Shown: positions 1 to 8,644 of the stretch, piece after piece
Position numbering within the stretch: position 1 is the first letter of the stretch
Layout of the letters: each line of letters opens with the position of its first letter
Assembly: GCA_026770615.1 (NCBI GenBank)
Contig: MU631727.1
Location: 20,881-45,745, forward strand
Reading direction: 5' to 3'
DNA from: Pavlovales sp. CCMP2436
Taxonomy: Eukaryota > Haptophyta > Pavlovophyceae > Pavlovales
DNA: 24,865 nucleotides
The notes under the pieces: generated by a model
The model's input: the letters and a program-made list of their open reading frames with translations, nothing else
What the model was told of the DNA's origin: nothing
Database searches by the model: none
Made by a program: the position numbers and the translations under genes

Positions 1-60
<60 letters not shown>
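1..60. repeat. TA dinucleotide microsatellite
   Basis: Uninterrupted alternating T and A at the window edge. Its true length cannot be judged because the window begins inside it. Similar shorter TA runs lie at about 289-311 and 20145-20178. Confidence 0.95.
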
Positions 61-62
<2 letters not shown>

Positions 63-660
63 CCCCCGCCGCCAGTTTAAAAACTCCCGCCAAAGCCCAC
101 ATACCCGCCGTCCGTCACGCCGTCCGCGGACTCCGTCACATAGGCCCCCATTTTGAAACCTATGTTTGAAATTTAAGATATTTTTAAGTGTGGTTCCGTA
201 ACTTTTTTAAAAAGTCCCCGACACTGGCCATATTTGATAGGGATTCAAGCTGGCGTCTGACTGTTCTGAATGTTGTGCTGGTCTGAGCGCTATATATATA
301 TATATATATATACTATATATACATATATATATATTTATTTATATAGGGCCAGTGCGCCAATTCCGACATTTTTTTACGGGATTTTATAGTCAAAAAAAGT
401 CCAGGACCCAAAAATGTGAGCGCTTTTGGGTCTCCATTTTTGAATTTTTTAAAAAAATTAAAAATTGGCGGACGGACGGACGGACGGACGGTTGTTTGGC
501 GGGAAATCGTACTGATTGGACGCACGGACGGACGGACGGCGGACGGACGGACGGACGGACGGACGGACGGACGGACGGACCGTTTCGCGCCAAAACCCGT
601 CATTTCCACACCAAAAGGGTTTTGGGCTAACTGGGGGCCCCCGGGCACACTGGGTTAACA
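61..660. other. Host-like non-coding DNA with GGAC satellite
   Basis: No credible gene. It contains a short TA run near 289-330, an AT-rich stretch and then the GGAC array described separately. Open frames across this stretch consist mainly of Arg-Thr-Asp-Gly or Ser-Val-Arg-Pro repeats and come from the satellite. Confidence 0.7.
469..580. repeat. GGAC tetranucleotide satellite
   Basis: Two blocks of GGAC (equivalently CGGA) repeats separated by about 40 bases of unique sequence near 493-525. The array gives open frames on several frames of both strands that are artefacts of its low complexity. Confidence 0.9.
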
Positions 661-690
661 TTTGAATTCAGTTAGGAAAAGCCGCAAAAT

Positions 691-740
691 AGCTCGAGGG
701 CGCTCGAGGGCGCTCGAGGGCGCTCGAGGGCGCTCGAGGC
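691..740. repeat. 10-bp tandem repeat, five units
   Basis: Unit CGCTCGAGGG repeated about five times; each unit contains the palindrome CTCGAG. It lies just outside the left side of the viral block. The rest of 661-952 shows no gene, only two copies of a near-palindromic ACTWAGTCAAA motif (about 816-826 and 862-872) and a poly-A run near 923-933. Confidence 0.85.
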
Positions 741-952
741 CTACCAGATCTGGCGCGGGCCCGAGCCCACTCGACAGCGCCTGCGAAGGGGGCGGCAAGC
801 GGGCATGCAAAGCTAAGGACTAAGTCAAATGAGTTCATTTAATTGAGTAGATGTATAATTGTACTTAGTCAAACGGGGGCTCACGGCCCGCCTGCCTCGA
901 GCGCACTAGGGCGCTGGGTGGCAAAAAAAAAAACGCCACATCGGCAGGCCCG

Positions 953-2284
953 CTACATGTCGAGGTCGGACGAGTCGTCGCTGTCGATCACGGTGTCGAA
1001 GTCGAAGGTCGAGGGCGCGACCATTGGCGGCAGGACCAGCGGCTGCGCGACGTCCTTCTCGTATTCCCACTTGTCGATGTTGTAGAAGCCCTGCGAGCGG
1101 CACTTGAAGGCCGCGATGGTGGTGCGCGTGTCGAAGTCCTGGATCTGCTGCTGGAAGAGGGCCTTGTGGCAGACGAAGTCGTGGTCGCCATCCTCGAGCC
1201 CGATCAGGTGCATGCCCATGTCGATGAACATGTGGCTTCACTCGCGCGCGTTACGGAAGCTGTTCTTCTTGATGAGCACCGCGATGAAGCGGTCTCCGTA
1301 GAGCTCGACATTGTAGAGCGCGCGCTCGTGCAGGCCCGTGATGAAGCACCCGCCCACTATCCCGGCGTACTCCGCGGACGGAGCGATGGAGGGCAGGCGG
1401 AAGAGCGCGCTAAAGACCCACTTCTCCGGGGCCATGACGAAGTTCTCGACGGCGACGTGCGTGTAGACCAGGTTGACCAGCCTGACGTAGGTCTTGGCGA
1501 AGGAGCCGCCGCTTGTCTCGGCGCAGGAGCTGCTCGCGGTGCACTCTTCGTTCGAAGCCACGCGCGCCGCTAAGACGAGGGCCTGCTCGAGCGCGTAGTC
1601 CGGCACGATGCCGCGCGTATCGCCCGAGGCCAGGAAGCGGGCGAAGTAGTTGCAAACGTCCTAGGTGCGGATGCAGTCCTCCATCGCATCGAGGCTGGCG
1701 CACTTGTCGTGCTCGTCAACATGGAGAACCACGCAGGCGCAGCGCATCCCAATGGAGTTCGAATCCGGGTCCGCACGCGCCTGCATCCAGCGCAGCGCGA
1801 TCGAGCCCTCACGCAGGTAGGGCTGTATCGCCGCCGAGCTGAGGAAGCCCAGCGAGAAGCGCCTGAAGGACGTGCCCAGCGGCGGCGCGATCACCCAGGA
1901 CAGGAAGCGCAAGAGGAACACCTGGTTGAGCGCATCCACGAGCGTTGAAGCACAGAAGTCTTCAAAGCCTTTGCCCAGGAAGATGTGGGCGTAGGCGGCG
2001 CCATCGGCGAACATGGAGAAGGCGTGGAGGAAGGCCGAGAGGCTGCGGCCGTTCGTGTAGTTGCGCTGCATGTTGTACACGAAGACAGCGGAGACGGCGT
2101 CGTACATCGCGCCGATCTGCCCGAGGGCCCTCACCTCGTCTTCGTCCGTGGGCGGCCGCTGCGCGCGCAGGACCTGCTGCAGCGCGGAGCCACGGCGGTC
2201 GGAAGGCTCGTGCAGCGCCCGCTTGATCTCCAGCTCCTGCGCCTCGGTCTGCGTGAAGAGCATGGCTGTCTGCGAGAAGAGCAT
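953..2284 (-). pseudogene. Unrecognised viral protein, 443 codons, two in-frame stops
   Basis: One reading frame runs from ATG at 2284 to TAG at 953-955, broken by TAG at 1661-1663 and TGA at 1238-1240 and with no frameshift. Codon use is strongly GC-ending through all three pieces, which is why I join them. The protein has several hydrophobic stretches in its middle (for example VFLLRFLSWVIAPPL) and an acidic C-terminus ending DSDDSSDLDM. The start region has two nearby ATGs in a short local duplication (MLFSQTAMLFTQT). I recognise no family; it does not look like a double jelly-roll capsid protein to me, but I cannot exclude a divergent structural protein. Both stops are one C-to-T change from CAG and CGA. 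I saw no AAWWTTCG-type motif upstream, unlike most genes of the block. It is the leftmost gene and diverges from the 2719 gene. Confidence 0.6.
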
Positions 2285-2718
2285 GGCGGGGGACGGGTTG
2301 AACGGCTAATGCTGTTGCGCGCATTCGTCTTTCCGTATTTGAGTGCTGCGTATGAGTGGATAGAAAAGACATAAAAAGGCTACGCTATTAATACGCCAAT
2401 AGCAATTCGTCCTCAACTGGAACTAATTTGGAACCTTCGGACCCAGATTTTCGAAGCTCGAGATCCTGATCAATTCGACAGGCACTACCCGCCTCGCCTA
2501 TGCAGCAAAATATACACGCTCAGAGATGCATTAATAGGAGCGCCTTACTAAAATAGATTCGAATAAGAATAACTTTGACTGCATTGAGTGCGACGCGAGA
2601 CAATTAATACGGGCCCTGAGCAACTCTGAAGACGATTTGACACTGTGAATTCCCGCCCAGACGCGGATCCACTCCCGTACAGCGCCCCCGCAGAGCAGCA
2701 AGGCATCCCGCTCGCATC
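2285..2718. other. Divergent intergenic region
   Basis: It separates the divergent 953-2284 and 2719-3795 genes. It is less GC-rich than the genes and probably holds promoters for both. I see no repeat, no RNA gene and no good copy of the AAWWTTCG motif at the usual spacing. A GAATTC lies about 70 bases before the 2719 ATG. Confidence 0.5.
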
Positions 2719-3795
2719 ATGCAGCAGCAGGCCCCCGCGCGCTTGGACCTCGTGCTCGATGAACTCCTTCGCTCCCCGCCGCATGACGCTACCACGCGCC
2801 TGCTCGACCTCTCGCAGCGCGCGCCCAAGAACATCTCCAAGAACCCGAACGACGAATTCGACCACGGCGAGGACAAGGTGCAGCGCCGCGAGGACGAGCA
2901 GCGCGCCGCCCATGACGCCCAGCATCCCAAGGCCACCACCGAAAGTCTCTCGCTCTCGCCGCTCATCGACGGTACCTACCTGAAGCCTACCCGCGCCCGC
3001 AAGCGCACGCTCTGCTCTCGCGGAGGCGCTACGCTGCGTCCTGGCCGCTTCACGGGCGTACCCGCGCCTGCGCTCACGCCCCTCGTCCCACCCCCGCCGC
3101 CCCTGTGCCTCTCAGCGCACGGCATGCTGCTCAGCTCGTCCCGCTTCGGCGCGTTCTCGCCCATTTCCCGCCGCCCTTCGCACTACCCGGGGCGCCTCGA
3201 GTACACAGTGAGCCCCATGTTCCCCTTCGAGGCGCTCCCGGAGGCGCAGACGGGTGGGCGCTCGCTCGTCGCGCAGGCGCTCTTCGATGGTGGAGCGTCC
3301 GCCGCCGCGCCCGCCGCCAAGTCCCAGTCCCAGTCGAACTACATGGCGCTCTTCGGTGGTGGAGCGCCCGCCGCCGCGCCCGCCGCCAAGTCCAAGTCGA
3401 ACTACATAGTCCTCTTCGGCTGTGAGGCGCCCGTCGCCGCGCCCGTCGCCAAGTCGCCCCGCACCAAGTCCAAGTCGCCCATCACGCCCATGACGGTCAT
3501 GGCGGTCGTCGAGGGCCGCCACACGCCCCCCCACTCGGGTAACTTCATGGCGAGCCTCTTCAAGCAGTCCAAGGTCGGCTACGCTTTCTCCCCCGGCGAC
3601 CCGCTCGTCGACGCGTTCGACGCCCACCTCGACGCGCCGCGCGTCAACCCCGAGGGCTACCCGTACGGCATCATGGGCGACCCGCACACCATGCCCCCCC
3701 TGGCGCTGCCTCCGTGCGCCGTCGACACCGCCGAGATGCTCTGCGACGAGGACGGATTTGGGCATGAGGCCCGTCGAGTCCACTCTAAAAATTAA
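2719..3795 (+). CDS. Low-complexity protein with Ala/Pro/Lys/Ser repeats, function unknown
   Basis: Intact 358-residue frame from ATG at 2719 to TAA at 3793-3795. The first 80 residues are charged; the rest is rich in Pro, Ala and Ser and is probably largely disordered. Residues about 180-245 hold three diverged repeats built on SNY-x-x-LFGG followed by APAAAPAAKS. Third codon positions are overwhelmingly G or C, which supports real coding. The 3' end runs into an A-rich stretch and overlaps the first ATG (3764) available to the polymerase gene by about 30 bases. I recognise no family. A structural, scaffold or DNA-binding role is possible, but nothing in the sequence decides it. The start is uncertain because an open region in another frame precedes it. 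Confidence 0.6.
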   Translation: MQQQAPARLDLVLDELLRSPPHDATTRLLDLSQRAPKNISKNPNDEFDHGEDKVQRREDEQRAAHDAQHPKATTESLSLSPLIDGTYLKPTRARKRTLCSRGGATLRPGRFTGVPAPALTPLVPPPPPLCLSAHGMLLSSSRFGAFSPISRRPSHYPGRLEYTVSPMFPFEALPEAQTGGRSLVAQALFDGGASAAAPAAKSQSQSNYMALFGGGAPAAAPAAKSKSNYIVLFGCEAPVAAPVAKSPRTKSKSPITPMTVMAVVEGRHTPPHSGNFMASLFKQSKVGYAFSPGDPLVDAFDAHLDAPRVNPEGYPYGIMGDPHTMPPLALPPCAVDTAEMLCDEDGFGHEARRVHSKN

Positions 3796-3807
3796 AAAAA
3801 AAAAATG
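3788..3807 (+). promoter_or_regulatory. A-rich leader and alternative start of the polymerase gene
   Basis: AAAATTAA followed by a run of A's leads directly to ATG at 3805-3807. This resembles the AT-rich leaders of neighbouring genes, but that ATG is out of frame with the polymerase. A one-base indel in the GC-rich codons just after it would explain this; the in-frame ATG at 3764 would then be spurious. The homopolymer is also a likely place for a sequencing error. Confidence 0.4.
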
Positions 3808-4362
3808 CGCGCCGCGCACTCACGTCAAGCAGCGCCGCCGCCTCGTCCTCGGCCCGGTCAACCCAGTGGCGCAGGCCGAGAACACCTGCTCTTTGTCGGA
3901 GGAGGAGCACGAGCAGGCGACCCAGGGCAAGAAGGACTACCGCCGCGGCCGTGGCGGCCACCAGAAGCAGCACGCGCCCCCCGCCACGGAGCCGCTCTCG
4001 GACATGCCGCCTACGCCGCCGAACGATGGGGTACCGAGCCGCCCGCCTGCGCCGCTGCCGAACGACGAGAACCTGCCGCTGCCCACCAATCAGCTGCCCT
4101 GCCGCTCACCGCCGCCGCCGCGCAAGAGCTTCGACGACGACTACGAGCTCGTCGCCGCCGCACCGGCCGTCGCCCGTGCCTGCCGCTTGCTCGCGCCTCA
4201 CCTGACCTCGCCGCCGCGCACCGCCCTGCCGCCGACGCGCCGCTCGCCCTGCCTCACGCCGCCCTCGGGTGCGTCCTCGCCGGTGCTCCGCCGCGCCCGC
4301 CGCCCGGTGCTGACCCCCCGCAAGCTCGCCTCGCCCTCCTACTCGCCCCCTCTTGCCGACCG

Positions 4363-4461
4363 GAGCCCCGTCCCGCCCTCGCCCACCTCCTTCGGCCAGA
4401 GCTTCGGCCAGAGCTTCGGTCAGAGCCCCGTCCCGCCCTCGCCCACCTCCTTCGGCCAGAG
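4363..4461. repeat. 39-bp direct repeat inside the polymerase N-terminus
   Basis: A 39-bp segment at 4363-4401 recurs at 4423-4461. It encodes SPVPPSPTSFGQS twice, with two extra SFGQ units between. It lies in the disordered Pro/Ser-rich region ahead of the conserved polymerase domain. Confidence 0.85.
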
Positions 4462-5719
4462 CTCCCCGCCGAGCGACGACGATGACGATGTGCCGATGAC
4501 GCTGATGGGCTCGCCGCTGGGCTCGCCGCTGGGGACGCCGGTCCGCCGCCGCCGCCTCGATGAAGTGAACTCGAGCGCCGATGTGCCGCTTCCCTCGGGC
4601 AACCAGGGCGAGTCTCTTGCCGCGGACTACAACTACGAGACCCTGCGTACGTTCGCCTCGCTCGACCTACTGCACGTGGTCAGCGCCAAGGACGCGACGC
4701 ACTACCAGAGGAACCCGCTCGAGCATGTGCTGCTCTACGGCATCCGCATCGGCGAGCGGCTCCGCTTCAACCACCGCTACGCCTACGGCAAGCACTCCGC
4801 CTCCATGGGCCGCAAGTACTCGAGCGTGCAGAACTACAAGCGCCCCATCCGCGCCTTCCTCTTCGCCGGGATCTACGACGAGTTCGATGCGAAGTTGTGC
4901 CAGCTCACGATCATGCTGACTTGGGCCGCCCGCTCCTACAACCTCGCGCTGTCGGCTCTGCGCCACTACGTCTCGCGCCGCGCCGAGTGCTGCCGGGTCA
5001 TCGGCGATTCCACGATCTGGCTGGGGGCGGACAGGACCGACTTCGCCGCGCTCACCGAGTCCCTCATCCTGCGCCTGACCTTTGGCGGCAACTACGACAC
5101 GTTCGAGAAGAAGCAGAATTGCAAGCTCTCGGGCGCCGGGCTCGCGCTGGTGCACGGCATAGAGAGCGACGTTGCCCACCTGATGCAGGCGTTCAAGGAG
5201 GACGCGGAGTTCTACAAGTACTACAAGGCGGCCGACTCCAAGCCGTACGAGAGCAACGCCAAGTAGCTGCGCCGCCTCTTCGCGCTCCGCTTGCAGGACG
5301 CAGAGTTCTTATCGATCAGCGCGGGCGAGCGCTTCATCTCGGAGAGCGGCTACACGACGGGCTTCCGCGTGCACGACGCGCTGTACGTTGAGATGGTGGC
5401 CGACGCCGAGGAGGGCCTCCACGTGTGCCAGCTGCTCGCCACGGCCGCCAACGCCAAGCTCGACTCTATCTTCCCCCCGGCCTACGAGCACGAGGCGACA
5501 CCGCTCAGCTTCTCGCACGCCGTCCTCGAGGAGCCCATGAGCCTCGCGGCTTACGTGCTACCGGTCACGGGCTTTCCGCTGGACATGATCGACGACAGGG
5601 CCGCGCCGATCCAGCAGGAGGACGACATGGCCTTCATGGTCGCCTTCTGCAAGGCGCACACGCAGCAGCTCGTGAAGGACAGCAACAACAATATGTACTG
5701 GCGCGAGCAGCAAAAGCAG

Positions 5720-5881
5720 GTGTGTACTAGTGTTTTCCCTTTAGTTATTTATGTTATTTATTAAATGTTTTTTTTTTCAAGCCCATACTTGCAATGGAGG
5801 CCTCTGCTATCTGCGCGGCGGTAAGCCTGGCCTTACTCGTGGTCCTGCTGCCCTGTGGTGTCTCCTGGCTGCCTTCGAAAG
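5720..5881 (+). other. AT-rich interruption between polymerase and helicase: possible intron
   Basis: The coding frame is left in an AT-rich stretch starting at CAG|GTGTGT (5717-5725). It can be rejoined in phase 0 at AAAG|CTGTGG (5881/5882), or at the AG at 5892-5893, restoring the same frame. The left part of this segment is AT-rich, unlike the surrounding coding DNA. A spliceosomal intron of 162 bases would explain this. The alternative is a small inserted gene (5794-5964). The proposed acceptor lacks a convincing pyrimidine tract directly before it; the T-run lies at about 5766-5777. Confidence 0.4.
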
Positions 5882-5964
5882 CTGTGGCACAAGTTCGACG
5901 CGCTAGACCCACCGCAGGGCCTCACGTTAGCAGTGCGCGTGTTCGCGGCGAACACGGAATTTGA
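5794..5964 (+). CDS. Possible 56-residue single-membrane-span protein
   Basis: ATG at 5794 opens a 56-codon frame ending TGA 5962-5964. Residues 2-26 are a clear hydrophobic segment (ASAICAAVSLALLVVLLPCG). It is preceded by a T-run and AT-rich leader like those of other small membrane genes here. The C-terminal half overlaps the helicase frame and is probably meaningless or overlapping code. If real, this gene sits between the polymerase and helicase halves and argues against the intron reading. I cannot choose between the two. Confidence 0.35.
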   Translation: MEASAICAAVSLALLVVLLPCGVSWLPSKAVAQVRRARPTAGPHVSSARVRGEHGI

Positions 5965-7169
5965 TAACCCGGGTGTGGTCATCAAGTGGGGCAAGTCGCT
6001 GTGCGGGGCGTGGTCGTGGGCGTCGTACCACTCGGCGCTACGCATCCATGCGCGCAACTTCAACGGTGAGATGTGGCTCGGCAACAACCCGAACAACCGC
6101 GAGATCGCACTGGCGGACAAGGTGTACGACTGGCTCTCGGACACCGCGCGCGACTACACGGAGCACGATTACTACTGTGTGTCGCTCTTCCTCGACTACT
6201 CGGCGTGGAAGGAGCAGTGCCGCGAGACGACTGCCGCGGAGCTAAGCCAGGCGGATAAGGGCTTCTTCGAGAGCGAGGAGGCGCGCGAGCGGTGCTGGGG
6301 CAGGATCTCGGTGGCGGCGCTGATGTGCGGCGGCAACTTCCGCAAGAAGGCGCCGGCGTTGACGGGCGCGGGGAACAACGGCAAGTCGGGCTTCGTGAGC
6401 CGCCTCAAGCACGTCTTCCACATGCGCAACGCCCTCGGACAGACCGACAGCTACAGGTGGGTGGCGGAGGCGACGGCTGAGCACCTCTTCAACCCCTAGT
6501 CCGAGATCAACGTGAGCCTGGCGGAGGCGCTCACTTCTAAGCTCGTGATCTTGGAAGAGGGCGTCCGCATCAAGTCCGACAACTTCAAGAAGTTCACCGG
6601 AGGCCCCGGCAGCTCGGGAGGCGCGCGCAAGCCGTACGGGAAGACGACGCAGAGCGTGGTCAACAACACCACGCCGCTCTTCGCCGTCAACCTGGACCTC
6701 ACATTCGACACGGGCGTGCGCGACCAGCCGGCGGACGCGGCGACGCTCGATCGCATCGAGGTAATCTTTCGTGTGACTAACTACCCCAGCCCACAAGCGA
6801 TGGCCTCCAAGCTCGAGCGGTTGCTGCACGCGGCCGGTAAGAACCACGCGGACGCGCGCGCGCACTCGGTCAACAAGCTGCGCATGTGGGACGCGGGCGT
6901 GCAGTGCCGGCGCAACGTTATGCGTGCGCGCGAGAGGAGCACATGCAAGGCGTACAACGGCAACGAGGAGAAGGCACGCAACGGGCTCTTCGCGCTCTGC
7001 CCCAGGGGCTGGATTCCGCTCGGCGTGGGCGGCAGGGACCCCTACCGCTGCCGCAACACGGCCCAGCCCTCGTGCAAGGAGTATAACACGCGCGGCGGCC
7101 CGTGCCCCTCCGGCTACGTGATGCTGAACGACACCACCTGCTGGCGCCTGGAGAATAAGATCTGCACGT

Positions 7170-7177
7170 AAATTCTG
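7170..7177 (+). promoter_or_regulatory. AAWWTTCG-type motif before the 7198 gene
   Basis: AAATTCTG, 20 bases upstream of ATG 7198; it overlaps the TAA stop of the helicase gene. Part of the recurrent upstream motif of this element. Confidence 0.45.
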
Positions 7178-7197
7178 ACGCCGCACGTATCAGCGCG

Positions 7198-7980
7198 ATG
7201 TGCGACGCCGGGTCGGACGGCGAGCAGGTGCACAACCTGTTCATCACGGACGTGGACTACGAAGCGGAGGAGACGAAATGCGGGCGGGTCATGACCGGGA
7301 CCCGCCTCGAGCCCATAGCGACGAGCGTCATCGACCTGTGGGACGACCAGGGTGTGTCCGCCGGCGACGACCTCCTCTTTGCCGACATGAAGCTCGACTC
7401 GGTGGTGCGCTTCGTCTCCACCATTTCCAATACCGTTACCGATTACCAGTTCGTCAGAGAGATGCTGACCACCAACGGCAAGTTCAGCATCCGGATCGAT
7501 GCCCCACTCCTCATGAGCCACTCGGATCAGTTCCGTCTGCAGCTAGTGCGGGAGTGGCTGCCGAAGCCGCTCGCGCTCCTGGGCCGCTTCAAGATGATCA
7601 CGGCCTGTGAAATCCGCGCGTACGCCTTCTGCGGGCTGTCCTCGGGCAACCTGTACGAGGGGGTCACCGGGGAGCCCCAGCAAGATTTCATCGGCCTCGA
7701 GATCGCCGAGATCCTGGGCAGCATGCAGTCCACTAATCGCAACATGGAGCGGCTCTTGGCCGTGCTCTCGACGCACATGCCCGGAGGCTACCACCCCTCC
7801 TCGTGGAACGACTCGCGCGACGCGATGATCTTCCTGCCGGAGGGCTTCGCCAAGACGCGGTTCAGCTCGCCGCTACCACCGATTAGCACCATCACGCCAA
7901 GGCTCGTCGATCGCATGGGCGCGACGATCAAGGCGGCGCGCTTCCACCTCTGGATCCGGCTGCACGCAGTCAAGTTCTAA
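7198..7980 (+). CDS. Unrecognised viral protein, 260 residues
   Basis: Intact frame from ATG 7198 to TAA 7978-7980, starting 26 bases after the helicase stop on the same strand. Codons are strongly GC-ending. The protein is mixed alpha/beta in appearance, with no membrane segment, no Cys clusters and no nucleotide-binding motif that I can see. It contains long amphipathic stretches (QFRLQLVREWLPKPLALLG; IAEILGSMQSTNRNMERLL). An AAATTCTG motif lies 20 bases upstream of the ATG, as for other genes in the block. I recognise no family. Its intactness beside broken neighbours is notable. A minor capsid or accessory replication role is possible but not shown. Confidence 0.7.
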   Translation: MCDAGSDGEQVHNLFITDVDYEAEETKCGRVMTGTRLEPIATSVIDLWDDQGVSAGDDLLFADMKLDSVVRFVSTISNTVTDYQFVREMLTTNGKFSIRIDAPLLMSHSDQFRLQLVREWLPKPLALLGRFKMITACEIRAYAFCGLSSGNLYEGVTGEPQQDFIGLEIAEILGSMQSTNRNMERLLAVLSTHMPGGYHPSSWNDSRDAMIFLPEGFAKTRFSSPLPPISTITPRLVDRMGATIKAARFHLWIRLHAVKF

Positions 7981-8011
7981 CTTCTAGCTCTTTTTGAAGA
8001 AAACAAAAAAA

Positions 8012-8019
8012 AACATTCG
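8012..8019 (+). promoter_or_regulatory. AAWWTTCG-type motif before the 8034 gene
   Basis: AACATTCG, 14 bases upstream of ATG 8034, just after an A-rich run at 8000-8013. Confidence 0.45.
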
Positions 8020-8033
8020 GGCGCGCGCGCAAG

Positions 8034-8213
8034 ATGAACGTGACCACGCGCCCCAAGGACCGCGGCCAGGCGCACAAGGCCGCGGTGCAGGCGGTGCTCA
8101 ACAAGCTCAGCGTCGCGGAGGTACCTAGTATGCACACCTACGAGCCGACGACGAACGACTTCGAGCGGGCCAAAACCGTCGTCAAGGCGACTTACCACAA
8201 TGGCGGCATATGA
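8034..8213 (+). CDS. Small basic/hydrophilic protein, 59 residues
   Basis: ATG 8034 to TGA 8211-8213, 59 residues starting MNVTTRPKDRGQAHKAAVQ. Codons are GC-rich and an upstream AACATTCG motif lies 14 bases before the ATG, which makes a real small gene likely. No membrane segment. It ends three bases from the stop codon of the opposing 8217-8582 gene, so the two are tail to tail. Family not recognised. Confidence 0.55.
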   Translation: MNVTTRPKDRGQAHKAAVQAVLNKLSVAEVPSMHTYEPTTNDFERAKTVVKATYHNGGI

Positions 8214-8216
8214 GCA

Positions 8217-8582
8217 CTACGAGCCGCCGTCCGACGCAATTACCTCGATGATGAACTCAAAGCGCAAGTGCCGCCTGTAATGCGAGCGGTACGCACGCTG
8301 GATGGTGCTCGCCGCACGGGCGAGCACCGCGTGCTCCGGGGAGACGCGCTTCCTGCTTAACACGTTGCGCACGAGCCCGAGTGGACACCAGCTGGGCACG
8401 ACGTCGTCGTCCTGGGGCCGTCGACGCGCGTAATAGGTTCTCACGAGCTTCCACAAGGCGGTCAATATGCTCGTGAGGCCCGCGATGCCGCCGATGACCG
8501 CGAGGATCTCAGCCTCAGCAATAAGAATCCACGTGAACGCACCCGAAAAATCTAATTCTAGTCTAATTATCCAAGCCTTCAA
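8217..8582 (-). CDS. Membrane protein with an IQ (calmodulin-binding-like) motif; no ATG start
   Basis: Open frame of up to 121 codons ending TAG at 8217-8219. Residues about 16-46 (numbered from a TTG at 8582) form one long or two short hydrophobic segments (ILAVIGGIAGLTSILTALW). A basic/acidic linker follows, then residues 93-104 TIQRAYRSHYRR, which fit the IQ motif (IQxxxRxxxxR) that binds calmodulin or EF-hand light chains in eukaryotes. There is no ATG anywhere in the frame. An ACG in good position (8532-8534) before WILIAEAE could be a mutated or near-cognate start. The motif faces away from the membrane segment, which suggests a cytoplasmic tail. Calmodulin binding is inferred from the motif only. 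Confidence 0.55.
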   Translation of the reverse strand: MKAWIIRLELDFSGAFTWILIAEAEILAVIGGIAGLTSILTALWKLVRTYYARRRPQDDDVVPSWCPLGLVRNVLSRKRVSPEHAVLARAASTIQRAYRSHYRRHLRFEFIIEVIASDGGS

Positions 8583-8602
8583 TTCGTACTACGGAGCTCT
8601 TT

Positions 8603-8610
8603 AATTTTCG
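8603..8610 (+). promoter_or_regulatory. AAWWTTCG-type motif before the 8645 gene
   Basis: AATTTTCG, 34 bases upstream of ATG 8645. A three-codon-plus-initiator upstream ORF (ATG 8621, stop TAG 8633-8635) lies between. Confidence 0.4.
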
Positions 8611-8644
8611 CAATCGGTCAATGCCGGCAATCTAGCTGTAAGAA

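Larger units (their letters stand above)
3764..7171 (+). pseudogene. TV-Pol-like family-A-type polymerase fused to superfamily 3 helicase, interrupted
   Basis: Probable replication protein of the element, found here as one frame broken by TAG at 5264-5266 and 6497-6499 and by an AT-rich interruption at about 5720-5881. Counting from ATG 3764, residues 1-280 are Pro/Ser-rich and disordered, with SFGQ repeats. The polymerase part has motif A around Asp375 (EFDAKLCQLTIM), motif B near residue 440 (LRLTFGGNYD) and motif C VHDALYVE with Asp538. The helicase part has Walker A GAGNNGKS at 6365-6388, a Walker B-like VILEEG at 6545-6562 followed by KKFTGG, and a later VNLDLTFD segment matching motif C of SF3 helicases. 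A Cys-rich tail follows (about 6900-7171). Polymerase plus SF3 helicase in one chain is typical of virophages and polinton-like viruses. The usual N-x-H-P after the motif A Asp is replaced by L-x-Q-L, so activity is doubtful even apart from the stops. Confidence 0.75.

Noticed and set aside
313..661. Open frames of 67-111 codons on both strands
   Set aside because: They are translations of the GGAC satellite (RTDG / SVRP repeats), so openness carries no information.
3112..3819. 235-codon minus-strand frame rich in Gly/Arg/Val
   Set aside because: Shadow of the repetitive Ala/Pro-rich gene on the plus strand.
6763..6798. Apparent mini-intron GTAATC ... CTAAC ... CCCAG
   Set aside because: Only about 36 bases long, and its in-frame translation fits the SF3 helicase region well.
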